From assembly GCA_040388785.1 (NCBI GenBank), contig JAZKBD010000065.1, positions 38,818-102,817 on the forward strand: DNA of 64,000 bases, written 5' to 3'. The notes below the pieces were generated by a model that was given only the letters and a program-made list of their open reading frames with translations, made no database searches and was not told where the DNA came from. Shown in pieces: positions 1 through 7,385 of this stretch. Source of the DNA: 66-474 sp040388785 (lineage in GTDB: Bacteria; Pseudomonadota; Gammaproteobacteria; Xanthomonadales; Rhodanobacteraceae). Positions within the stretch are counted from its first letter, which is position 1. Every line of letters starts with the position of its first letter. Both the position numbers and the translations under genes were made by a program.

Positions 1-2
1 CG

Positions 3-1589
3 ATCTCGGGCTTCCACGTCGGCCTCGCGGCCGTGTTCGGCGCTTGGCTGGTGCGGCTGGTGTGGTGGCTATTTCCCGCGCTGGGGTTGCGTCTCGCACG
101 GCCCTTGGCGGAAGCCGCGGTGGCGTTTCCGGCGGCGCTCGCGTACGGCGCGCTCGCGGGATTCGGGCTGCCGACCACGCGCACGCTCCTGATGATCGCG
201 GTGATCGCAGGCTGGCGACTGCTGCGGCGCGGCGGCGGTTTCGGCGAAGGCTTTGGCCTGGCGCTCATCGCCATTCTGGTCATCGATCCGCTGTCGGTGT
301 TGTCGGCGGGCTTCTGGTTGTCCTTCGCGGGCGTCGCGCTGCTGGCGTGGACGCTGGCGCGCGACAGCGGCTGGCGCGGGCACTTGAAGGAGATCGGCCT
401 CGCGCCATTGCTGATGACGCTCGCGTTGCTGCCGCTGACCGTGTGGTTCTTCGGGCAGGCATCGCTGGTCGCGCCGCTTGCGAACCTCGTGGCCGTACCG
501 TTCGTGAGTTTCGTGATCGTGCCGATCGATCTCGCGGCGTGCGCGCTGTTGTTCGCGTGGCCGTGGGCGGGGCGAGCGCTGCTGCACCTTTGCGCGCATC
601 TCGTCGATGCCTTGTGGTGGCTGCTGCTGCATCTCGCATCCTGGCCGGCCGCGATGCAATACCTGCCGGAAACGTCATTGCTTGCATTCGTGCTGGCCTG
701 CATCGGTTCGGTGTGGCTGCTCGCGCCGCGCGGCGTGCCGGCGCGTGCGCTGGGGGCGCTGGCGCTATTGCCGTTGTGCTGGCCGCGCACCACATTGCCG
801 ATCGACGGCGCGTTCCGCGCGACCGTGATCGACGTGGGCCAAGGGTTGTCGGTACTGGTGCGGACGCGTTCGCATGCGCTGCTGGTCGATGCCGGCGCGC
901 GTTATCCCTCCGGTTTCGATCTCGGCGAAGCCGCGGTGGTGCCGAGCCTGCACGCACTCGATGTGACGCATCTCGACGGCCTGATCATCAGCCACGGCGA
1001 CAACGATCATTCGGGTGGCGCGGTGTCGGTGCTGTCGGCGTATCCGGGCACGCCGGTGTGGGGCGGCGAACCGGCACGCGGCCCGGTGCCGATGCGGCAG
1101 TGCGATGCGGGCCAGCATTGGCGCTGGGACGGTGTCGACTTTCGCATGTTGCGTCCGCCCGCGCCGGCGACGGTGCAAGGCAACGACGCCGGTTGCGTGT
1201 TGCTGGTCAGCGGCGGCAGCGGACGGCTGCTGCTTCCCGCCGACACCTCATCGGAGGTCGAATCCGACATTGCGCGCGCGGTGCCGCCCGGGCCGCCGCT
1301 GGTGCTGGTGGCGCCGCATCACGGCAGCAAGACGTCGTCCAGCCTCGCGTACCTGCAGGCGCTGCATCCGCAGCTCGCGATCGCTTCGACCGGCTACTTG
1401 AACGGTTATCACCATCCGGCGCCGGAAGTGATCACGCGTTACGCCGATCTGGATATTCCGCTCCTGAACACGCCGGACACCGGTGCGGTGCGGGTCGCGT
1501 TTCCCATCGACATGCCGCCGCGCGTCCTTTCCGAGGAGCGAATCCGCCAAGCCCGATACTGGCGCGAACACGGCACGGCATCACGCTGA
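3..1589 (+). CDS. comEC: ComEC/Rec2 DNA-uptake channel, C-terminal part (5' end outside window)
   Basis: Inner-membrane channel that carries single-stranded DNA into the cell during natural transformation. The frame is open from base 3, where it reads ISGFHVGLAA, the conserved Competence-domain motif, so the GTG at 33 is internal and the true start lies upstream. Several hydrophobic helices follow to about base 800. The C-terminal third is a metallo-beta-lactamase-like domain with TVIDVGQGLS, LLVDAG, the metal-site motif SHGDNDHSGG and PHHGSKTSS. It ends 57 bases before exbB on the same strand, the usual Xanthomonadales arrangement. The family assignment is firm; activity cannot be judged without the N-terminus. 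Confidence 0.93.
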   Translation: MSGFHVGLAAVFGAWLVRLVWWLFPALGLRLARPLAEAAVAFPAALAYGALAGFGLPTTRTLLMIAVIAGWRLLRRGGGFGEGFGLALIAILVIDPLSVLSAGFWLSFAGVALLAWTLARDSGWRGHLKEIGLAPLLMTLALLPLTVWFFGQASLVAPLANLVAVPFVSFVIVPIDLAACALLFAWPWAGRALLHLCAHLVDALWWLLLHLASWPAAMQYLPETSLLAFVLACIGSVWLLAPRGVPARALGALALLPLCWPRTTLPIDGAFRATVIDVGQGLSVLVRTRSHALLVDAGARYPSGFDLGEAAVVPSLHALDVTHLDGLIISHGDNDHSGGAVSVLSAYPGTPVWGGEPARGPVPMRQCDAGQHWRWDGVDFRMLRPPAPATVQGNDAGCVLLVSGGSGRLLLPADTSSEVESDIARAVPPGPPLVLVAPHHGSKTSSSLAYLQALHPQLAIASTGYLNGYHHPAPEVITRYADLDIPLLNTPDTGAVRVAFPIDMPPRVLSEERIRQARYWREHGTASR

Positions 1590-1646
1590 AGCGTGCGGCC
1601 GCACTGCTATCATCCTGCGCGAATCCACCGGTTGGCGGAGCTTCAC

Positions 1647-2321
1647 GTGTTCGAAATCCTGAAGGCGGGCGGCTGGGGCATGCTGCCCATCCTCATCTGC
1701 TCGGCGGTTGGCCTTGCGATCGTGCTGGAGCGTTTCTGGACGTTGCGTCGCAGCGCGGTGCTGCCGCCCGGCCTTGGCGAACAGGTGCGCGGCTGGGCGC
1801 ACTCGCAGCAGTTGAACCCGTCGCACATCCAGGCGCTGCGCGAGAACTCGCCGCTAGGCGAGGTGCTGGCCGCCGCACTCGACGTGCGCAACCGTTCGCG
1901 CGCGGAAATCAAGGAACGCATCGAGGACACTGGCCGCCACGTGGTGCACGGGCTGGAGCGCTACCTCAACACGCTCGGCACGATCGCGCTGATCGGACCG
2001 CTGCTGGGGCTGCTCGGCACGGTATTCGGCCTGATCCGGATGGTCCTGGCGGTGATGGTGTCCGGCGTCGGTGATCCGATGAAAATGGCCGGTGGCATTG
2101 GCGAGGCGCTGGTGTGCACTGCGTCGGGCCTGGTCGTTGCGATTCCCGCGTACGTGCTGCACCGCTATTTCCGTTCGCGCGTGCGCGGCTACGTGGTGCA
2201 GATGGAAAAGCAGGCGACAGCATTGCTGGACGAGCTTTCGGTCACGCGCCAGCCGCTCGTCGAGACGCGCCCCGCGGCCGCCGCGGCCAGTGCGCCGCGC
2301 GTGGCGCGCGCGACGATCTGA
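1647..2321 (+). CDS. exbB: ExbB/TolQ-family proton channel subunit
   Basis: Inner-membrane MotA/TolQ/ExbB-type channel (224 aa) that uses the proton gradient to energise outer-membrane transport or envelope work together with ExbD and a TonB-like partner. I chose the GTG at 1647, preceded by GGCGGAG six bases upstream, because it gives the normal short N-terminus (FEILKAGGWGMLPIL) before the first membrane helix. The longer open frame from 1593 adds residues untypical of the family. A second hydrophobic hairpin contains GPLLGLLGTVFGLI and a third segment EALVCTASGLVVAIPAY. The exbD ATG follows one base after the stop. Confidence 0.93.
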   Translation: MFEILKAGGWGMLPILICSAVGLAIVLERFWTLRRSAVLPPGLGEQVRGWAHSQQLNPSHIQALRENSPLGEVLAAALDVRNRSRAEIKERIEDTGRHVVHGLERYLNTLGTIALIGPLLGLLGTVFGLIRMVLAVMVSGVGDPMKMAGGIGEALVCTASGLVVAIPAYVLHRYFRSRVRGYVVQMEKQATALLDELSVTRQPLVETRPAAAAASAPRVARATI

Positions 2322-2322
2322 C

Positions 2323-2751
2323 ATGCGCATCGGCAACGACAACGCCGACGAATTCGAAATCAACGTGGTCAGCCTGATCGACGTGCTGCTGACCCTGTTG
2401 ATGTTCTTCGTGCTGACCACCACCTTCGTGCAGCAGGGCCACCTCAAGGTGTCGCTGCCGCAGGCCAGCGACAAACCCGCGGCGCCCGTCGCGGATACGC
2501 TGGTGATCGTGATCGACAAGCAGGGGCACTTCTTCGTGGCCAATAACCAGGTTTTGGGTGATGACGAGTCGACGCTGTCGCGCGCCATCCAGGCCGTGGC
2601 CGGCAGCGATCACGAACGTCCGGTGCTGCTGCGCGCCGACGGGATGACGCCGCACCAGGCCGTGGTCACCGCGATGGATGCGTTGGGCCGGCTCGGCTTC
2701 ACGCACCTGTCGATCGCGACGACGCCGGCTTCGGGCGCGCCGGCATCATGA
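2323..2751 (+). CDS. exbD: ExbD/TolR-family biopolymer transport protein
   Basis: Single-pass partner of ExbB (142 aa). The N-terminal segment contains INVVSLIDVLLTLLMFFVLT, with the conserved Asp of the ExbD/TolR helix that takes part in proton flow. The rest is the periplasmic TolR-like domain ending in the RADGMTPHQAVVTAMDAL region. The ATG at 2323 is one base after the exbB stop. The 3' end overlaps msbA by four bases (ATGA), so exbB, exbD and msbA look translationally coupled. In Xanthomonadales this pair sits ahead of the lipid A genes rather than beside tonB; whether it serves TonB uptake or another envelope function cannot be told from the sequence. Confidence 0.92.
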   Translation: MRIGNDNADEFEINVVSLIDVLLTLLMFFVLTTTFVQQGHLKVSLPQASDKPAAPVADTLVIVIDKQGHFFVANNQVLGDDESTLSRAIQAVAGSDHERPVLLRADGMTPHQAVVTAMDALGRLGFTHLSIATTPASGAPAS

Positions 2752-4511
2752 GCGACGCGGCTTCCGACGCAACGACGTATCGGCGCCTGCTGGGCTTGCT
2801 GCGTCCGTACCGGTGGGTGGTGCTCATCACCATCCTGGCGATGGTGGCCGATGCGGTGTGCATGACGCTGTTCGCGAAGGAGGTCAAACCGCTGGTCGAC
2901 AAGCTGTTCGTGAACCGCGACCCGAACATGATCTTCTGGATGCCGATCATCATCGTCAGCATCTTCTTCGTGCGCAGCATCGCGGTCTACATCGAGAGCT
3001 ACGGCAGCGCCTACGTCGGGCGCAGCGTGGTGCAGGACATGCGCCGCCGCATCTTCGACAAATACCTGCGCATGCCGACCACGTTCTTCGACCGCGAATC
3101 GTCGGGCCAGCAGATTTCGCGGATCACTTACACCAGCGAACAGGTCGCGCAGGCCACCACAGATTCCGCCAAGATCGCGATCGTGGACGGCCTGACAGTG
3201 GCCGGCCTGGTCGCGATGATGTTGTGGACGAGCTGGTTGCTGACGCTCGCGCTGCTGGTGATGGTGCCGTCGATCGGGATCCTCGTAACCTACGTCAGCC
3301 GGCGCTACCGCCGCATCAACGTCACCATCCAGGACGTGGTTGGCCGCGTCACCAGTGTGGTCGAGGAAGTGGTCGGCGCGCACCGCGAGGTGAAGGTGTT
3401 CGGCGGCCAGGATTACGAAGCGAAGCGCTTCGACGACGTGACCGATCGCACCCGCAAGTTGAACATCAAGGTGGCCGCCACCAACGGATTGTCCACCGCG
3501 TTCGTGCAGCTCGCCGCCGCGATCGCGCTGGCCCTGATCGTGTTCTTCGCCACGCGGCCGTTCATGGCGCACCGGGGTTTGACGGCGGGCGGCTTCATGC
3601 GCCTGTTCATGTGCATGGGCGGCATCCTGCCTTCGCTGAAGCGCCTGACCACGGTGCAGGCGAACATCCAGCGCGGGCTCGCTGCGGCGCAGGAGTTGTT
3701 CGGCATCATCGACGCGCCGGTCGAGCGTGACGACGGCACGCGCGCGATCGAGCGTTGCCGCGGCGACATCGAATATCGTGACGTGCACCTGACCTATGCC
3801 GGCGCCAGTACGGCGGCGCTGCGCGGCATTTCACTCGATTGTCCGCGCGGCTCGATCACGGCGCTGGTCGGGCGTTCCGGCAGCGGCAAGTCGAGTCTCG
3901 CCAGCCTGATTCCGCGTTTCTACGAACCGACCTCGGGCGAAGTGTTGCTGGATGGTCATCCGCTGGGCGAATACAGCTTGCGCAGCCTGCGCGCGCAGAT
4001 CGCGTGGGTCGGGCAGGACGTGGTGTTGTTCGACGACACCATCGCGAAGAACATCGCCTACGGCGCGTTGGCGAATGCCGGCGAAGCCGAGATCATCGCG
4101 GCGGCCGAAGCCGCGAACGCGATGGAGTTCATCCGCGAACTGCCCCACGGCATCCACAGCCGGGTGGGCGAGGGCGGCGCGCTGTTGTCCGGCGGACAGC
4201 GCCAGCGCATCGCCGTGGCGCGCGCGTTGCTGAAGAATGCTCCCATCCTGGTGCTGGACGAGGCCACCAGCGCGCTCGATACCGAATCGGAACGGCTGAT
4301 CCAGGACGCGCTGTCGCGCCTGATGAAGAACCGCACCACGCTGGTGATCGCGCATCGCCTGTCGACCGTGGAGCACGCCGACCAGATCGTCGTGCTTGAC
4401 CAGGGTCACCTCGTCGAGCGCGGTACCCACGCCGAATTGCTCGCCCGCGGCGGCAAGTACGCCGCCCTGCATCATCTGCAGTTCCGCGACGCGGCAACGG
4501 CCGCGGCCTGA
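2748..4511 (+). CDS. msbA: Lipid A flippase, ABC transporter MsbA
   Basis: Half-size ABC exporter (587 aa) that flips lipid A-core across the inner membrane. Residues 1 to about 330 form the six-helix membrane domain. The nucleotide-binding domain follows, with Walker A GRSGSGKS (residues 375-382), signature LSGGQRQR (from residue 480), Walker B ILVLDEATSALD and the AHRLSTVEHAD switch. Length matches the MsbA family, and the next gene is lpxK, which is the classic msbA-lpxK pair. The start overlaps the exbD stop by four bases. Confidence 0.95.
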   Translation: MSDAASDATTYRRLLGLLRPYRWVVLITILAMVADAVCMTLFAKEVKPLVDKLFVNRDPNMIFWMPIIIVSIFFVRSIAVYIESYGSAYVGRSVVQDMRRRIFDKYLRMPTTFFDRESSGQQISRITYTSEQVAQATTDSAKIAIVDGLTVAGLVAMMLWTSWLLTLALLVMVPSIGILVTYVSRRYRRINVTIQDVVGRVTSVVEEVVGAHREVKVFGGQDYEAKRFDDVTDRTRKLNIKVAATNGLSTAFVQLAAAIALALIVFFATRPFMAHRGLTAGGFMRLFMCMGGILPSLKRLTTVQANIQRGLAAAQELFGIIDAPVERDDGTRAIERCRGDIEYRDVHLTYAGASTAALRGISLDCPRGSITALVGRSGSGKSSLASLIPRFYEPTSGEVLLDGHPLGEYSLRSLRAQIAWVGQDVVLFDDTIAKNIAYGALANAGEAEIIAAAEAANAMEFIRELPHGIHSRVGEGGALLSGGQRQRIAVARALLKNAPILVLDEATSALDTESERLIQDALSRLMKNRTTLVIAHRLSTVEHADQIVVLDQGHLVERGTHAELLARGGKYAALHHLQFRDAATAAA

Positions 4512-4520
4512 GCGCGCGCC

Positions 4521-5525
4521 GTGGCTATCGCGGACGACTTGCAGGATTGCTGGTACGGGAACCGTCCATCGCCGTGGTGGACGCGGCCACTGGCGCAATT
4601 GTACGGAGGCGTGACCGCTGCGCGCCGCGCGATGTATCGTCGTGGCTGGTTGCACAGCACACGGCTGCCGGTGCCGGTGATCGTCGTCGGCAATCTCGTC
4701 GCGGGTGGCGCCGGCAAGACGCCGCTGACGATCGCGCTGGTGGAGGCATTGCGCGCGCAGGGCTTCAGACCCGGCATGGTCAGCCGTGGTTACGGCGGCT
4801 CGGCACGTGCGCCGATGTTGCTCGACGCGCAACCCGATCCCGCAGTGGTGGGCGACGAACCTGCATTGATCCGCATGCGTACTGACGCACCCGTCGCGAT
4901 CGGCGCGAAACGCGCCGAGGCCGCGCGGCTGCTGTTGCCCGCAGGCGTAGATGACGTTATCGCCGATGACGGCCTGCAGCATTACGCACTTGCCCGCGAC
5001 ATCGAAATTTGCGTGGTCGACGGGATGCGCCGCTTCGGCAATGGGCGCCTGCTGCCGGCGGGTCCATTGCGCGAACCGGAGTCGCGTTTGCGCGCTGTCG
5101 ATTTCGTGGTCTGCAACGGTGGTGTTGCGCGCGATGGCGAAGTCCCGATGCAGCTCGTGCTTTCGAATGCCTGCGCACTCGTCGATCCCGCGCGTACGTC
5201 GCCGCTCGCAGCTTTCGCGGGCACGCGCGTGCACGCTATCGCCGGCATCGGCAACCCTAGGCGTTTCTTTGACTCGCTGCGCGAGAACGGCGTCGATCCG
5301 ATCGAACACCCGTTCCCCGATCACCATCGCTACGCGCCAGCCGATCTCGCCTTCGGCGATGGCTTGCCCGTCCTGATGACCGAAAAGGACGCGGTCAAGT
5401 GCCGCACGTTCGCGAACGAACATGCGTGGACGGTGCCCGTGACGGCCGAATTGCCGGCGTCATTTTTCGACGCGGTCGCTGCGCGCCTGGCAGTTGCCGC
5501 GCCACGCGCAAAACCGGCGCACTGA
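4521..5525 (+). CDS. lpxK: Tetraacyldisaccharide 4'-kinase LpxK
   Basis: Membrane-associated kinase (334 aa) that adds the 4'-phosphate to the lipid A disaccharide, the sixth step of the Raetz pathway. It shows the LpxK P-loop GNLVAGGAGKTPL near residue 55, SRGYGG, DDGLQHYAL and a late MTEKDAVKC motif. The start is GTG, nine bases after msbA. In related genomes lpxK is usually followed by a Trm112-like gene and kdsB. Here the next gene is on the opposite strand (mocA-like) and ends 25 bases downstream, so the lipid A/LPS series stops at lpxK. Confidence 0.94.
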   Translation: MAIADDLQDCWYGNRPSPWWTRPLAQLYGGVTAARRAMYRRGWLHSTRLPVPVIVVGNLVAGGAGKTPLTIALVEALRAQGFRPGMVSRGYGGSARAPMLLDAQPDPAVVGDEPALIRMRTDAPVAIGAKRAEAARLLLPAGVDDVIADDGLQHYALARDIEICVVDGMRRFGNGRLLPAGPLREPESRLRAVDFVVCNGGVARDGEVPMQLVLSNACALVDPARTSPLAAFAGTRVHAIAGIGNPRRFFDSLRENGVDPIEHPFPDHHRYAPADLAFGDGLPVLMTEKDAVKCRTFANEHAWTVPVTAELPASFFDAVAARLAVAAPRAKPAH

Positions 5526-5550
5526 CTCCACTCGCCGCGCCGGCACAGCG

Positions 5551-6162
5551 CTACCCCTTTTCGCACTGTAGCAGTTGCATGGCTGCCCGGTCGAGATCTG
5601 CAGGCGTGTCGATATCGGGTGGAAGATCCACCACAAAGGTTTCGAGCCGCAGAGCTTCACGGCGCAGCATCGCCTGCGCGCCTGCATGGCCGGACCATTC
5701 CGCCAGTTCGGCAAAGCAGTCGCGTGGGAACAACACGGGCGGACCGGCAATGCCGTCATGCGCGACGGCGAGTAGCCGGTCGGTCGCTTGCGCATGACGG
5801 TGCAACATCCGAATGGGCAATGTCGAATCGAGCAGCGGTTGGTCGGCCAGACAAAGCAACGCGCCGGTGACGGTGTCGAAGTGTTCGAGCAGATGGCGAA
5901 AGCCCGCGGCGAGTGACGTGCCCATGCCCTCCTGCCACGCGTTGTTGCGAACCCGGTGCACGGAGAGGTCGTCGAGCGCGGCTTTCACTTCCTTGGCGTG
6001 CGCGCCGGTGACCACGATCAAGGGTGCGCCGGTTTCCAGCAGCAGGCGCGCGGCACGATGCACAATCGGCTCGCCGGCCAGCATCGCCAGTTGCTTGATG
6101 CCACCGAAACGGCGGCCTTTGCCCGCGGCCAGCAGCACGATCGCGGCATCACTGTATTGCAT
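5551..6162 (-). CDS. MobA-like nucleotidyltransferase (MocA-type, molybdenum cofactor)
   Basis: NTP transferase of the MobA/MocA family (203 aa from the ATG at 6162; a TTG nine bases upstream is also possible). The N-terminal LLAAGKGRRFGGIKQL is the nucleotide-binding loop with its signature Lys. MocA enzymes link CMP to molybdopterin for xanthine-oxidase-type enzymes, and here the gene sits directly behind an xdhC-like gene and a PaoABC-like operon. That makes cytosine dinucleotide cofactor synthesis the best guess. The start lies inside the 3' end of the xdhC-like gene (14-base overlap), so the two are probably cotranscribed. MobA-type specificity cannot be excluded from sequence alone. Confidence 0.8.
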   Translation of the reverse strand: MQYSDAAIVLLAAGKGRRFGGIKQLAMLAGEPIVHRAARLLLETGAPLIVVTGAHAKEVKAALDDLSVHRVRNNAWQEGMGTSLAAGFRHLLEHFDTVTGALLCLADQPLLDSTLPIRMLHRHAQATDRLLAVAHDGIAGPPVLFPRDCFAELAEWSGHAGAQAMLRREALRLETFVVDLPPDIDTPADLDRAAMQLLQCEKG

Positions 6163-7267
6163 GCGTCGCAATTTCCGATCCGGTTGAACGGATGTTGCCG
6201 TTGCGATTGCACAACGGTCCGCCGCTGCGGCGATTGAGCGCGGCCGTGATTTCCGCGGCGATCGCGAGCGCGATTTGCGCGGGCGTTTCCGAACCTATGT
6301 CGAGTCCCGCAGGCGCATGCACTTCGCAGCCGTCCAGCGCATCACGGATGCGGGCGGCGCGCTCGGGTGAGCCCAGCGCGCCGAGGTACGCCACGGGTAC
6401 GTCGCGCAAGGCCGCGAGATAAGCGATGTCCTGTTCGATGTTGTGGGTCATCGCCATCACTGAGCCGTTGGTGTCCAGCACGAGCTTCGCGCGTATTTCG
6501 TGCGGACCCGCGCATATCGTGCGTATTTCCCTTGGCAAGCCAGCCGCGCGCAGGTGTTGCGGGTCGCCGTCCACCAGCGTGACTTGCCATCCCAGTGTCT
6601 CGGCGACCGGCAACAAGGCCAGCGCGGTGGCGCTGCAACCGATGATCGTCAGCGCGTGCGGCGGAGCCACCGGTTCGAGCAGCACGTCGGCGATGCCGCT
6701 GGAAGAGGGCAGGCGCAAGGTTTGTGATCGCTCCGGCTGTTCGCCGACCGCTTCCAGTATGGATTGCCGCAGCAACGGATCGCCGATGGCGTCATGACTG
6801 ATGCGGTCGCCATCGATCACCAGCCGGCGCGGCGTAACGACCGCGCGCTCATCGGCGAACCAGGTCGCCAGCCATGCCTTGCGGCGTTCGTCGAGGCAGC
6901 GCTGCAGTGCTTCGGCAATAGCGCCCACGTCAGCACCGCCAAGCGGTTCGATCAGCACCTCCAGCTCCCCACCGCAGCCCATTTCCATCAACAGGTCGAG
7001 ACCGGATTCGGCGTTGTAGTTCACCAGCCGCGGTTGCCGGGTAGCGATTACCTCCAGCGCACGCTGCACGATGTCGCGCTGCGGGCAGCCGCCGGAAAGT
7101 TCGCATACCACTTCACCATTGCTGCGTACCAGCATGTGCGTGCCGGCATGGCGAAAGGTCGAGCCACGGGTGCGGGTGATCGTCGCCAGGGCCGCGCGTT
7201 GGTCGACATTGCGATGCAGATCGCGCAGTGTTGCAAGCAACAGGCGAAGTTCTTTTCCCGAGTTCAT
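6149..7267 (-). CDS. XdhC/PaoD-family molybdenum cofactor insertion chaperone
   Basis: XdhC-family protein (372 aa) of the kind that binds molybdenum cofactor, helps its sulfuration and inserts it into a xanthine-oxidase-type partner. It shows the N-terminal XdhC/CoxI motif TRGSTFRHAGTHMLV, the GGCPQRDIVQRAL segment, and a C-terminal Rossmann-like half (LTIIGCSATAL, YLGALGSPERAARI). I start at the ATG at 7267. The open frame continues upstream to 7531 only through a palindromic repeat and the antisense of the neighbouring gene. It lies downstream of the three PaoABC-like subunits, as paoD does in Escherichia coli, so it is probably their dedicated chaperone. Confidence 0.85.
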   Translation of the reverse strand: MNSGKELRLLLATLRDLHRNVDQRAALATITRTRGSTFRHAGTHMLVRSNGEVVCELSGGCPQRDIVQRALEVIATRQPRLVNYNAESGLDLLMEMGCGGELEVLIEPLGGADVGAIAEALQRCLDERRKAWLATWFADERAVVTPRRLVIDGDRISHDAIGDPLLRQSILEAVGEQPERSQTLRLPSSSGIADVLLEPVAPPHALTIIGCSATALALLPVAETLGWQVTLVDGDPQHLRAAGLPREIRTICAGPHEIRAKLVLDTNGSVMAMTHNIEQDIAYLAALRDVPVAYLGALGSPERAARIRDALDGCEVHAPAGLDIGSETPAQIALAIAAEITAALNRRSGGPLCNRNGNIRSTGSEIATHAIQ

Positions 7268-7281
7268 GACCAATATGGTGT

Positions 7282-7375
7282 CGTCATTCCGGACGACGCG
7301 AAGCGGCGATCCGGAATCCAGTGACTTTGCTTTACAAGAGATAAACACTGGATTCCCGCTTTCGCGGGAATGACG
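7282..7375. repeat. Palindromic intergenic repeat (CGTCATTCC...GGAATGACG)
   Basis: The whole 94 bases form a nested inverted repeat: CGTCATTCC opposite GGAATGACG at the ends, and GGAATCCAGTG opposite CACTGGATTCC around a short AT-rich centre. It fills the gap between the paoC-like and xdhC-like genes. A relative occurs at 59504-59656. As RNA it could fold into a long hairpin and lower expression of the downstream chaperone genes; that role is inferred. Confidence 0.75.
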
Positions 7376-7385
7376 AAAATATCTT

